Source: Bacteroidetes bacterium MED-G20 (GTDB lineage Bacteria > Bacteroidota > Bacteroidia > Flavobacteriales_D > Parvicellaceae). Taken from it: a stretch of 33,360 nt of DNA. The notes under the pieces are model-generated. The model saw only the letters and a list, made by a program, of their open reading frames with translations. It searched no databases and was not told the DNA's origin. The DNA lies in assembly GCA_002457645.1 (NCBI GenBank), contig NTKH01000007.1:1-33360 (forward strand). Direction: 5' to 3'. Below, piece by piece: positions 10,142-19,700 of the stretch (its first letter is position 1; each line of letters opens with the position of its first letter). Made by a program: the position numbers and the translations under genes.

Positions 10142-12769
10142 TTATGAAGATAGATTATTTAATCTTTCTTCTAAAATTTTAATCTGCTTTTCAGCATCAT
10201 CTTTTTTCTTCTGTTCTAGTTCCACTACCTTTTGAGGAGCATTATCAACAAATCTAGAATTATTTAATTTCCCCAAAACACTTTTCAAAAACCCATTCTT
10301 CTTGGATAGTTCAGTTTTAATATTTTCAATTTCAACTTCAGCATCTATAGAATCTGTAAAAGGAACAAAAAACTCATTATTTTTAACAATAAATGAATAA
10401 GAAGGATCTATTGATTTTTCGCAAAAATCTATAGAAGATAAATTGCATAACTTAACTAATAAAGAATCGAAGTTATGAGACCAAGAATTATTGACTTTTA
10501 TTTTTAATTCTAATAAGACTTTGTTTGAAATATTTTTTTCTTTGCGGAGATTTCTAATACTCATCACTATTTCTTGAAAAAACTGAAATTCCCTTGTCAA
10601 AGAATTATTTATATTCTTTTTTTCAGGCCATTTTGCATTAACAATATAGGAATTGTTCCTCGGCTTCAATTGTTGCCAAATTTCTTCAGCTATAAATGGT
10701 GTGAATGGATGAACAATTTTCAGTAAAGATTCTAAAACATTAACCACTCTATCATAGGAAATATTGTCAATTGGTTGTTGATACGCAGGTTTTATCATTT
10801 CTAAAAACCAAGAGCAGTAGTCGTCCCAAATAGTTTTATAGGTAATCATTAAAGCTTCAGAAATTCTAAATTGATCATAAGAATGATTAATCTTTTCAAT
10901 ATTCTCTGCTATTTTAGATTCTATCCATTCTATAGCTATCAAAGATGATTCTTCTTGTTCAATTTCATCACTTACCGTCCAAGACTTGATTAATCTAAAT
11001 GAATTCCATATTTTATTAGTGAAATTTCTTCCTTGTTCACATAAATTACTATCGAATAATAAGTCATTTCCAGCAGGAGAAGAAAGAAGCATGCCTACTC
11101 TAACACCATCGGCTCCATATTTTTTAATTAATTCTAATGGATCTGGGCTATTTCCTAAGGATTTTGACATCTTACGACCTAATTGATCTCTTACAATTCC
11201 GGTGAAATAGACATTTTTAAAAGGCGGTTTATTTTCATATTCATATCCAGAAATAATCATTCTTGCAACCCAGAAAAACATAATTTCTGGAGCAGTTACT
11301 AAGTCATTAGTTGGGAAATAATAATTTAATTCTTTTTTATTTTTTGAAAAACCATTAAAAACTGCAATTGGCCATATCCAAGACGAAAACCAAGTATCCA
11401 TGACATCTTCATCTTGCTTCAAATCATTTAATTGATATTGTCTATTAGATGAATCATTTAACTTTTTAAGAGCTAATTCTTTGCTAGGTGCTACAATAAA
11501 TTCTTCATTTTCATCACCATAAAAAAAAGCAGGTATTTGATGACCCCACCAGAGTTGTCTGGAAATACACCAATCCCTTATATTCTCCATCCAGTGTCTA
11601 TAAGTGTTTTTAAATTTTGATGGATGAAATTTTATAGTATCATTCATTACGTTATCTAGGGCTGGTTTACTAAGTTTTTCCATGGAACAAAACCATTGTA
11701 ATGATAATCTTGGTTCAATAATAGCATCTGTTCTTTCAGAAAATCCAATTTTATTGATATGATCTTCTATTTTTATTAAATAGCCCGATTCTTCCAATTC
11801 TAATGAAATGGCTTTTCTTACATCAAATCTGTCTTCACCAATATATAACTGCGCATTTTTATTCAATTTCCCTGAGGAGTCTAAAATATTTATTACTTCC
11901 AATTGGTGTTTTTTACCCAATTCATAATCATTGGGGTCGTGTGCAGGAGTTATTTTCAAACAACCTGTTCCAAATTCCATATCAACATACTCATCAAAAA
12001 TTATTGGGATAGATCGATTAATTAATGGAACAATTGCTTCTTTACCTTTTAAATGTTGGTATCTATCATCATTAGGATTAATACAAATAGCCGTGTCACC
12101 TAAAATAGTTTCTGGTCTTGTGGTAGCTATTCGGATCCATTCATCGTCACTTCCTGCAATTTTATATCTAACATAATATAATTTAGAATTCACTTCTTTA
12201 TAAAAAACTTCTTCGTCACTTAAAGCTGTTTTGGCTTGAGGATCCCAATTAATCATTCTTTCTCCTCTGTATATAAATCCTTTTTCATGCAAATCACAAA
12301 AAACATTTATAACACTTTTATAATAGTCTTCATCCATTGTGAAATTTGTTCTTTCCCAATCGCAAGATGCGCCTAGTTGTTTAAGTTGGCTTAAAATGAC
12401 ACCTCCGTGTTTATCAGTCCATTCCCATGCATGTTTTAAGAACTGTTCTCTTGAAAGATCCCCTTTTTTAATTCCTTCACTTCTAAGTTTTTGAACTACT
12501 TTTGCTTCAGTAGCAATTGAAGCATGATCAGTTCCTGGAATCCAACAAGCATTTTTACCAAACATTCTAGCTCTTCTTACTAAAACATCTTGTATGGTAT
12601 TGTTGAGCATATGTCCCATATGTAAAACTCCAGTAACATTTGGAGGAGGAATAACAATAGTGTAAGGTTCTCTATCATCCGGAGTGGAACTAAATAAGCC
12701 TTCTTCCATCCATTTTTGATACCATTTTTTTTCTGCAATTGAAGAATCGTAAGTCTTAGAAATTTTCAT
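10142..12769 (-). CDS. valS: Valyl-tRNA synthetase
   Basis: Class I motifs: PPPNVTGVLHMGHMLNN (HIGH-type) and GRKMSKSLGNSPDP (KMSKS). C-terminal coiled coil (LVEL...AEKQIKILEERLNNL). Confidence 0.97.
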   Translation of the reverse strand: MKISKTYDSSIAEKKWYQKWMEEGLFSSTPDDREPYTIVIPPPNVTGVLHMGHMLNNTIQDVLVRRARMFGKNACWIPGTDHASIATEAKVVQKLRSEGIKKGDLSREQFLKHAWEWTDKHGGVILSQLKQLGASCDWERTNFTMDEDYYKSVINVFCDLHEKGFIYRGERMINWDPQAKTALSDEEVFYKEVNSKLYYVRYKIAGSDDEWIRIATTRPETILGDTAICINPNDDRYQHLKGKEAIVPLINRSIPIIFDEYVDMEFGTGCLKITPAHDPNDYELGKKHQLEVINILDSSGKLNKNAQLYIGEDRFDVRKAISLELEESGYLIKIEDHINKIGFSERTDAIIEPRLSLQWFCSMEKLSKPALDNVMNDTIKFHPSKFKNTYRHWMENIRDWCISRQLWWGHQIPAFFYGDENEEFIVAPSKELALKKLNDSSNRQYQLNDLKQDEDVMDTWFSSWIWPIAVFNGFSKNKKELNYYFPTNDLVTAPEIMFFWVARMIISGYEYENKPPFKNVYFTGIVRDQLGRKMSKSLGNSPDPLELIKKYGADGVRVGMLLSSPAGNDLLFDSNLCEQGRNFTNKIWNSFRLIKSWTVSDEIEQEESSLIAIEWIESKIAENIEKINHSYDQFRISEALMITYKTIWDDYCSWFLEMIKPAYQQPIDNISYDRVVNVLESLLKIVHPFTPFIAEEIWQQLKPRNNSYIVNAKWPEKKNINNSLTREFQFFQEIVMSIRNLRKEKNISNKVLLELKIKVNNSWSHNFDSLLVKLCNLSSIDFCEKSIDPSYSFIVKNNEFFVPFTDSIDAEVEIENIKTELSKKNGFLKSVLGKLNNSRFVDNAPQKVVELEQKKKDDAEKQIKILEERLNNLSS

Positions 12770-12787
12770 GCTTATTAGTAACTATAA

Positions 12788-12795
12788 CAAAAGTA
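12788..12795 (-). promoter_or_regulatory. Candidate -7 element (TACTTTTG) upstream of valS
   Basis: Reverse complement of CAAAAGTA. Exact match to Bacteroidota TAnnTTTG, 18 nt before the valS ATG. No good -33 TTG seen. Confidence 0.35.
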
Positions 12796-12834
12796 ATTTT
12801 ACATTTTTAATGAAGATGATATTATTTGATTTTT

Positions 12835-13395
12835 TTAGTTAATAATCCAATTTTTCAAAATTTGATGACCATTTTCAGTTAAAATACTTTCTGGATGAAA
12901 CTGAATTCCATAAATATCTAAAAAGGAGTGCTTAAAAGCCATGGCATTATTTTCATAATCAACAGCAGTTACATTTAAAATATCAGGTATTTTATCAATA
13001 ATCCAAGAATGATAATGTCCAATTTTAAAATGATTTGGTAAATTTCTAAAAATACAATCATGTCTTAAAATATTTACTTCTGTTTGAATACCATGTCTTA
13101 CTCTTTTGAGATTGGTAAGGTTTGCTCCATAAAATTGTCCTATTGCTTGAAACCCCAAACAAACTCCCATGATGTTATTGGTAAGCTGGTATTTTTGAAT
13201 CACTTTAAAAAGCACTTCACTATTTTCTGGTAACCCTGGACCGGGAGAGAGAAGTATTTTATGCTTATTTGAGATTTTATTATATTTAATTTCATCATTT
13301 CTGAAAACAGATAATTCATCACAATATGGCTCTAAGAAATGAACTAAATTGTAAGTAAATGAATCAAAATTGTCTATAATTATTAATTTGCTCAA
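12835..13395 (-). CDS. pabA: Aminodeoxychorismate/anthranilate synthase component II (glutamine amidotransferase)
   Basis: IIDNFDSFTYNLVHFL, LLSPGPGLPENS, GVCLGFQAIGQFYG (catalytic Cys), GIQFHPESILTENG. PabA and TrpG cannot be separated from sequence alone. Confidence 0.85.
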   Translation of the reverse strand: MSKLIIIDNFDSFTYNLVHFLEPYCDELSVFRNDEIKYNKISNKHKILLSPGPGLPENSEVLFKVIQKYQLTNNIMGVCLGFQAIGQFYGANLTNLKRVRHGIQTEVNILRHDCIFRNLPNHFKIGHYHSWIIDKIPDILNVTAVDYENNAMAFKHSFLDIYGIQFHPESILTENGHQILKNWIIN

Positions 13396-13476
13396 TATTT
13401 AATTCTTAAGTATTATTTTGTAGAGAATTATAAAGATAATTATCACACGGAAATAAATATATTTTGAACTTCATTA

Positions 13477-14334
13477 ATGAATAATATTTTATATTACATT
13501 TTAATTCTACCCATCTCCTATTTGCCCAATAAGTTCTTATATGGACTTTCAAATGTTTTAATATTAATTTTAGGAAGATTTATTAAATATAGAAACCATA
13601 TTATTACTAGCAATCTTAGAAACTCCTTTCCAAATAAATCCAAAAGGGAGATTAATGAAATTAAGCTAGGTTTCTACAACCACTTTTGTGATTTGATTAT
13701 TGAAAGCATAAAAGGATTTACCATTTCCAGAAGAAATATTGAAAATAGAATTAAAATAAACAATCAAGACTTATTGAACAGTTTTGCTGAGAAAGGAAAA
13801 AATGTAATTCTAATTGGTGGTCATTACAATAATTGGGAAATGACTGCTCAAAGAATGCCATTAGTAAGTAAACATGATTTATTTGCTATTTATAAACCTC
13901 TTAGAAATAAATTTTATGACTTAAAAATGAAAAATTCTAGAGAAAAATTTGGGCTAAAAATGATTTCAATGAAGAATACTAAAGATTATTTTAATAATAT
14001 ATCAGGAAATCCGAGAGCTATTATTTTTGGATCTGATCAAAGCCCATCTAACAGTAAAAACGCACATTGGATAAATTTTCTTAATCAGGACACTGGATTT
14101 CTTTTTGGTGCTGAAAAATATTCAAAAGAGTTTAATTGGCCTGTTATTTATGTAAGTATACAAAAGGTCAGAAGAGGTTCTTATGAAGTAAATTATAAGT
14201 TAATAACCGGAAATCCTATATCAGAATCTAATGGTAAAATCATAGAAAAATTTGCCCAATTTTTAGAAAATGATATTAAAAATCAACCATCATTTTGGCT
14301 TTGGAGTCATGATAGATGGAAGAAAAAAAAATGA
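13477..14334 (+). CDS. Lysophospholipid/lipid A acyltransferase family (LpxL/HtrB-like)
   Basis: HX4E-type motif in LIGGHYNNWEMTAQRMPLVSKHDLFAIYKPLRNKFYD. GSDQSPS and PSFWLWSHDRWKKK C-terminus typical of the LPLAT/HtrB family. Confidence 0.9.
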   Translation: MNNILYYILILPISYLPNKFLYGLSNVLILILGRFIKYRNHIITSNLRNSFPNKSKREINEIKLGFYNHFCDLIIESIKGFTISRRNIENRIKINNQDLLNSFAEKGKNVILIGGHYNNWEMTAQRMPLVSKHDLFAIYKPLRNKFYDLKMKNSREKFGLKMISMKNTKDYFNNISGNPRAIIFGSDQSPSNSKNAHWINFLNQDTGFLFGAEKYSKEFNWPVIYVSIQKVRRGSYEVNYKLITGNPISESNGKIIEKFAQFLENDIKNQPSFWLWSHDRWKKKK

Positions 14335-14369
14335 GTTAAATACTTTATTTTCATGTAATTATAAATTTT

Positions 14370-14420
14370 TAACCGTTTATAAACGATTACAAACGAATTT
14401 TAACTGTTTAAAATACGAAT
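14370..14420. repeat. Cluster of short palindromes and phased ACGA(A/T)T repeats upstream of ssb
   Basis: CGTTTATAAACG perfect palindrome (14374-14385). ATTTTAA-CTGT-TTAAAAT inverted repeat (14397-14414). ACGATT/ACGAAT/ACGAAT at 14383, 14393 and 14415. Confidence 0.6.
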
Positions 14421-14494
14421 AATATTTTTTTTCATTTTTTAATTTGTATCGTCAATTCAAATGACATCATTGTTAAACTAAAATCAAAATACAC

Positions 14495-14827
14495 ATGAAA
14501 AATATAAGAAATAAAGTTCAATTAATTGGAAATGTAGGTAATACTCCTAAGTTAGAAGAAACTAAAAATGGTAAAAAGTATGTTAAGTTATCTATTGCGA
14601 CTAACAACACCTATACGAATAAAGATGGAGAAAAAATAAAAAATACTCAATGGCATCCTGTTATGTTTTGGGGTAAGAAAGCTGAAATTGCTGATAAATA
14701 TATACTTAAAGGTCAGGAAATTTATGTTGAAGGGTCATTAAATTATAGAGATTATGAAGACGAATCGGGTGAAAAAAAATATGTATTTGAAATCATAAGT
14801 AGTGAATTGTTATTGCTAAATAATTAG
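14495..14827 (+). CDS. ssb: Single-stranded DNA-binding protein (short, OB fold only)
   Basis: RNKVQLIGNVGNTPKLEET...KKYVKLSIATNNTY...TQWHPVMFWGKKAEIADKYILKGQEIYVEGSLNYRDYEDESGEKKYVFEIISSELLLL. No acidic C-terminal tip. Confidence 0.94.
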   Translation: MKNIRNKVQLIGNVGNTPKLEETKNGKKYVKLSIATNNTYTNKDGEKIKNTQWHPVMFWGKKAEIADKYILKGQEIYVEGSLNYRDYEDESGEKKYVFEIISSELLLLNN

Positions 14828-14848
14828 TAAAAAAAACCATAATTAACT

Positions 14849-14873
14849 AAAAGGGGCTGCGGCTCCTTTTTTT
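14849..14873. terminator. Rho-independent, probably bidirectional terminator between convergent ssb and GT4 gene
   Basis: AAAAGGGGC-TGCG-GCTCCTTTT(TTT): 9-bp stem with one G:U pair, tetraloop and T-tract. The reverse strand also forms a stem followed by TTTTAG. Confidence 0.85.
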
Positions 14874-15987
14874 ATTTTAATATTTCATCTGTAAAATGAT
14901 CCCAAGAATAAAACTTCTTTTTTTTAGAAAGTGCATCACTCATTTTAATTTCATTATTTTCATCTGAAAAATAGTCTAATATGTGTTTGCTAATTTCTTT
15001 TGGTTCAGTTGTTGATATATAGCCATCTTTACGATGATCTATAATTTCTGGTAATCCTCCCACATTGGTAACTAACATGGGTTTATTATAATTCATAGCT
15101 AACTGAGTTACTCCACTCTGAGTTGCTGATTTGTAAGGAAGAATTACAAGATTACAAATAGAAAAATAATCAGGTACTTTATCATGAGCTACAAATTCAT
15201 TAAAAATGATAATATTTTTTAAATTTAGATCATTGATTAGTTTATTATAGACATCTTCAGATTCATAAAATTCACCAGCTACAATTAATTTTATGTTTTG
15301 ACTGATAATTTTTTCATCTGCCATCGCTCTTATTACTAAATCCAATCCTTTATATTTCCTAACTAATCCAAAAAATAGTATGTATTTACCATCACTTAAA
15401 TGGAGCTTTTTTAGGGCAGAATTTTTATCTGTTAGTGGTTTATAATTATTGTATATTGGATGAAATAAAGCTCTTACAGAAATATTTCTATTAATAGTTT
15501 TAATATCATTTTTAACTTTTTTACTAAGTGTAATATGATGATGACATTTTTTTAAAAAAAAATTAACCAAGCTATTATCTCCTGCTCTTTTTTCATGAGC
15601 AATAGCATTATCTACTATTCCAATCACTTGAATATTATTTTTCTTTATAATACTTGAAATGATTCCAAGACATGGAGCAAAAAATGGCATCCAGAATCTA
15701 ATCATTACTATATCAGGGTTTTCTGATAAAATATATTTAGCTGTTTTCCACCAACTAAGAGGATTGATAGAATTAATTAATGGTATTATTTTGAAGGGGA
15801 AAGTTTGAGAATTAGTTGTTCTGTTCTGAGTTTTTCCTGGAAAGAGAAATTTTGGATACTGTAGAGAAAATGAAACTATTTCAATTTTAATATTTTTTTC
15901 ATAAAATGATTTGGCTAATGCCTCATTAAAATCTGAAATACCACCCCGCAAAGGAGAAGCAGGACCAACAATAATGATTTTAGTCAT
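14872..15987 (-). CDS. Glycosyltransferase family 4
   Basis: GPASPLRGGISDFNEALAKSF, YILFFGLVRKYKGLDLVIRAM, LVILPYKSATQSGVTQLAMNYNKPMLVTNVGGLPEII. Confidence 0.9.
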   Translation of the reverse strand: MTKIIIVGPASPLRGGISDFNEALAKSFYEKNIKIEIVSFSLQYPKFLFPGKTQNRTTNSQTFPFKIIPLINSINPLSWWKTAKYILSENPDIVMIRFWMPFFAPCLGIISSIIKKNNIQVIGIVDNAIAHEKRAGDNSLVNFFLKKCHHHITLSKKVKNDIKTINRNISVRALFHPIYNNYKPLTDKNSALKKLHLSDGKYILFFGLVRKYKGLDLVIRAMADEKIISQNIKLIVAGEFYESEDVYNKLINDLNLKNIIIFNEFVAHDKVPDYFSICNLVILPYKSATQSGVTQLAMNYNKPMLVTNVGGLPEIIDHRKDGYISTTEPKEISKHILDYFSDENNEIKMSDALSKKKKFYSWDHFTDEILK

Positions 15988-16936
15988 TAAAGTTTAATTT
16001 TTCTTTGATTTGATATTGATTTCTGTTTGGTGAATTTCTAGACAACATTTCTCCTAAAAAACCAGCAAGAAAAAACTGAACTCCTATTATTATAGCGCTT
16101 AAAGCAATATAAAATTCTGTTCGGTTAGCAATTAATTTTGCACCCTTGTTAAAAAATATTTTATCAATTCCAATATATATTAAAAAACTAAATCCGATGA
16201 TAATTACTAAAGTTCCAAGAGTGCCAAATAAATGCATGGGTCTTTTCCCATATTTACCTATAAAAGTAATACTGAAAAGATCAAGAAACCCAAAAATAAA
16301 TCTTTCTAAACCAAATTTAGTTACTCCAAATTTTCTTTCTTGGTGTTGAACAACTTTTTCTGTTATATTTTGAAAACCAGCCCATTTTGCAATCAATGGA
16401 ATGTACCTGTGCATTTCTCCATAAACTTCAATATTCTTCACTACTATACTTTTATAAGCTTTTAAACCGCAATTCATATCATGAAGCTTAATCCCGGAAA
16501 CCTTTCTGGTAACAGCATTATATAGTTTGGTAGGAATAGTTTTAGATAATGGGTCTTTCCTGTCCTTTTTCCAGCCAGAAACAATATCAAAACCTTCTTC
16601 TTTAATCATTTTATAAAGTTCTGGTATTTCATCTGGTGAATCTTGTAAGTCTGCATCCATGGTAATTATTACATCTCCTTTTGACATATTAAAACCCATA
16701 TTTAATGCGGCTGATTTACCATAATTTCTTCTAAAGGACAATCCTTTAATATTGTTGTTATTTTTCTGAAGTAAATTTATAGTAGCCCAAGAATTATCTG
16801 TGCTTCCATCATCAATGAATACAATTTCATATTTAAGTTTTGATTCTTGAACAACTTTATCAATCCAAGTACTAAGCTCTTCTAGAGATTCTGTTTCATT
16901 ATAAAGAGGAATTATAATAGATAAATCTATTTTCAT
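15980..16936 (-). CDS. Glycosyltransferase family 2, membrane-anchored (GtrB/ArnC/DPM1-like)
   Basis: LSIIIPLYNETESLEEL, VFIDDGSTDNSW, MDADLQDSPDEIPELY, and two C-terminal TM helices. Confidence 0.92.
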   Translation of the reverse strand: MKIDLSIIIPLYNETESLEELSTWIDKVVQESKLKYEIVFIDDGSTDNSWATINLLQKNNNNIKGLSFRRNYGKSAALNMGFNMSKGDVIITMDADLQDSPDEIPELYKMIKEEGFDIVSGWKKDRKDPLSKTIPTKLYNAVTRKVSGIKLHDMNCGLKAYKSIVVKNIEVYGEMHRYIPLIAKWAGFQNITEKVVQHQERKFGVTKFGLERFIFGFLDLFSITFIGKYGKRPMHLFGTLGTLVIIIGFSFLIYIGIDKIFFNKGAKLIANRTEFYIALSAIIIGVQFFLAGFLGEMLSRNSPNRNQYQIKEKLNFND

Positions 16937-16940
16937 GAAA

Positions 16941-16948
16941 CAAATATA
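16941..16948 (-). promoter_or_regulatory. Candidate -7 element (TATATTTG) upstream of GT2 gene
   Basis: Reverse complement of CAAATATA, 4 nt before the ATG at 16936. Would imply a leaderless or near-leaderless mRNA. Confidence 0.35.
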
Positions 16949-17058
16949 TTGAAGTTTCTCAATAGGATTTGTTAATTCTTTTTAATTAAAAATATTATTT
17001 TCTAATATTAATAGAATTATATTGCCCTCCTAATTTGCATATCTCATATTATTTAAAA

Positions 17059-17781
17059 ATGAAAGCACTTTTATTAAAAGAGATTAGATCTTATCTAAGT
17101 TCTATAATTGGATATACAGCTATTATTGTTTTTTTAGTAAGTTCAGGGTTTTTTGTATGGGTTTTCCCTGGCAAAAGTAACATTATTGACATGGGTGAAT
17201 CCAACTTACAAACTTTTTTTTCACAAGCTCCAGGTATATTAATGTTTTTGTTTCCGGCTTTCACAATGAGGTGTTTTGCTGAAGAGAAGAAAACAGGCAC
17301 TTTAGAAACTTTAGTAACACAGCCCATTTCTTTATTTCAAATAATTTTTTCAAAATTTTTAGGATCAAGTTTTTTAGCAGTTCTTACCATTTTACCAACC
17401 TTAATTTATTACTTAAGTGTAAGTCAAATGGGTGAAATTCCTGGAAATATTGATCATCCAACAACTATTGGGGGTTATCTGGGTCTTATTTTATTGAGCA
17501 TAACATTTGTTGCAATTGGAATTTTTGCCTCTTCACTCTCTAAAAATCAAGTAATTGCTTTTTTACTAGCTCTATTTTTTAACTTCTTTATTTACTTAGG
17601 CATTTCATACCTGGCTGTTTTTGTTGGTAATCCTTTAGATTATTATTTAATTAAATTAAGTATGGTCGATCACTTTAATGCCTTGCAAAGAGGAATTATT
17701 GATTCTAGAGATATTATATATTTTATATCTATAATATTTTTAACTCTTTACTTAACGAAAGTATCTCTAAAATTTTACTAA
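17059..17781 (+). CDS. gldF: Gliding motility-associated ABC transporter permease GldF
   Basis: MKALLLKEIRSYLSSIIGYTAIIVFLVSSGFFVWVFPG...FAEEKKTGTLETLVTQPIS...NPLDYYLIKLSMVDHF. The ORF track starts at a TTG (17035); the ATG at 17059 is the likelier start. Confidence 0.92.
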   Translation: MKALLLKEIRSYLSSIIGYTAIIVFLVSSGFFVWVFPGKSNIIDMGESNLQTFFSQAPGILMFLFPAFTMRCFAEEKKTGTLETLVTQPISLFQIIFSKFLGSSFLAVLTILPTLIYYLSVSQMGEIPGNIDHPTTIGGYLGLILLSITFVAIGIFASSLSKNQVIAFLLALFFNFFIYLGISYLAVFVGNPLDYYLIKLSMVDHFNALQRGIIDSRDIIYFISIIFLTLYLTKVSLKFY

Positions 17782-19700
17782 TGAGCACTTTATATTTCAA
17801 ATATAAGTCCTTGATTAATTTATTGTTAGTCCTGTTTGTTATCCTTTTAATAAATGGATTATCAAGCATCTATTTTGTAAGAGTAGATTTATCGGTTGAT
17901 AAGATTCATTCTTTATCAAGTGAAACAAAAAAAACACTAACCAATTTAAATGAGATTATTACTGCTGATGTTTTTTTAGTTGGTGAGTATCCTGCTGAAA
18001 TTGAAAAGCTAAAAAAATCTTTATTTGAAAAGCTAGACGAATTCAAAGCATATGGAGCTGATAATTTTAAAATTAATTATATCAATTTAGATGAAGATCC
18101 TGAGCTAGCAAAAGAGTTTAAAAATCAGGTATATAAAGATGGTGTAGATTTTACTGATATTATTATATCGAGGGATAGCAAACAAGAAGTTATCAGGATA
18201 TGGTCAGGAATAATCTTAAGAATGGGTGATCAATTCAGTCCTGTCCAACTCTTGCAAAAAGGAAAATTCCCTATTTCACAACTAATTATTAATCAGTTTA
18301 ATGATCAGTTAGAGTACAACATAATACTAGGACTAAATAATTTAATAAAACCAAGTTCTAAAAAAATTAAATTTTTAAGAGGACATGGAGAGTTAGATAA
18401 TGCAGATGCATGGATTATTAGAGATCAATTAATTAAATATTATGATGTTGATACCATAAGAATTAAACAGCTTAAAGCTGAATATTACAACGAATCAATA
18501 GATTTATGCAACAATCGTTATGATTCACTAATTGTAAACAAAGTTGATTCAATAACAATTGTCAAAAGATCAATTCCTGTTTTTGATGAAATTGGAAACC
18601 CAAATAAAAATACAAAGAGATTTATTAAGAAAAGTCTTCAAAATAAAATTATCTCCAAATACATGAAAGATCCTTCAAAGATTAGTGAGGATCTTGATAT
18701 ATTGGATAAAACAGATTTATTAATAATTGCTAAGCCTAAATTGACATTTTCTGAAAAAGAACTTTTTATTATTGATCAATACGTTATGAGAGGAGGTAAA
18801 ATAATGTGGTTAGTAGATATGCTTGATGTGGATGAAAGTGTTTTAAAAGACACAAATATAACTTATGCAAAGCCAGTTAACCACAAACTTCAACAATTTC
18901 TTTTTAAGTACGGAGCTAGGTTTAATGTCAATATGGTAAATGATGCTAGATGTTCTCCTTTAATAAGAGAGGATGGATTGGGTAGAATCCCCAATTGGTA
19001 TTTCTTTCCCATGCTTTACATGGACAAGCCTTCGAAATACTTAAAAAATGTTGGACCCATTAAAACAAGATATTTATGTTCTATTGATACCGTTGGTGAA
19101 AATAATATTAAAAAAACTCCTCTTCTAAAAACATCATTAGAATTTAAAGTCCTAAGACAAACATCAGTTAATTATCAAAATTTATATAATTATAATCCTA
19201 AAAATTTTGAAAACGATTCTAAGCCACCAGTTTGCGCATGGTTATATGAAGGTGTATTCAATTCTAATTATCAAAACAGATCGATAAGTAAGGATTTTAA
19301 AAAATTTATTTCCAATCCCATAGTAAAGTTCAAAGAGAAAAGTGTTTCAACAAAAATGATTTTTATTGGAGATGGAGATTTAATAAGAAACGATTTTCTT
19401 AAAATTAATGATCAAATCAAGCCTGTGCTTTTATCTTTTGAAAGTGCAGATTATGGAACACCTGAATTCTTTCCTAGATATGGAAATAGTATGTTTTTTC
19501 AAAATTTAGTTGATGAACTTTTAGACAAAAGTGAATTAATTCCTCTTCGTTCTAAAATGAATATGCCCAGACTATTAAGGAAAGATATTTATTTTGAAAA
19601 ACAATTTTGGCAATTGATTAATATAATTTTCCCAATAATTATTATCATACTTATTGCCTTTTTAAATCAATATTTTAGAAAAAAGAAATATGTTAAGTAA
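17781..19700 (+). CDS. gldG: Gliding motility-associated ABC transporter component GldG
   Basis: N-terminal TM, GldG/ABC-type_uncharacterised region (VRVDLSVDKIHSLSSETKKTL...), INQFNDQLEYNIILGLNNL, RGHGEL, C-terminal TM and basic tail. Overlaps gldF stop (TAATG). Confidence 0.92.
   Translation: MSTLYFKYKSLINLLLVLFVILLINGLSSIYFVRVDLSVDKIHSLSSETKKTLTNLNEIITADVFLVGEYPAEIEKLKKSLFEKLDEFKAYGADNFKINYINLDEDPELAKEFKNQVYKDGVDFTDIIISRDSKQEVIRIWSGIILRMGDQFSPVQLLQKGKFPISQLIINQFNDQLEYNIILGLNNLIKPSSKKIKFLRGHGELDNADAWIIRDQLIKYYDVDTIRIKQLKAEYYNESIDLCNNRYDSLIVNKVDSITIVKRSIPVFDEIGNPNKNTKRFIKKSLQNKIISKYMKDPSKISEDLDILDKTDLLIIAKPKLTFSEKELFIIDQYVMRGGKIMWLVDMLDVDESVLKDTNITYAKPVNHKLQQFLFKYGARFNVNMVNDARCSPLIREDGLGRIPNWYFFPMLYMDKPSKYLKNVGPIKTRYLCSIDTVGENNIKKTPLLKTSLEFKVLRQTSVNYQNLYNYNPKNFENDSKPPVCAWLYEGVFNSNYQNRSISKDFKKFISNPIVKFKEKSVSTKMIFIGDGDLIRNDFLKINDQIKPVLLSFESADYGTPEFFPRYGNSMFFQNLVDELLDKSELIPLRSKMNMPRLLRKDIYFEKQFWQLINIIFPIIIIILIAFLNQYFRKKKYVK

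Noticed and set aside
10986-12176. Three small plus-strand ORFs opposite valS
   Set aside because: Antisense to valS, no conserved motifs.
12835-13395. GVCLGFQAIG instead of the common GVCLGHQAIG in the PabA/TrpG-type protein
   Set aside because: Catalytic Cys and the downstream HPES motif are intact. The substitution next to it is likely tolerated; too weak to report.
14370-14420. CRISPR-like repeats upstream of ssb
   Set aside because: Repeats are only about 6 nt, with no regular spacers and no cas genes. Treated as a regulatory candidate instead.
16146-16349. 67-aa plus-strand ORF opposite GT2 gene
   Set aside because: Antisense shadow ORF.
17091-17327. 78-aa minus-strand ORF opposite gldF
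   Set aside because: Antisense shadow ORF.
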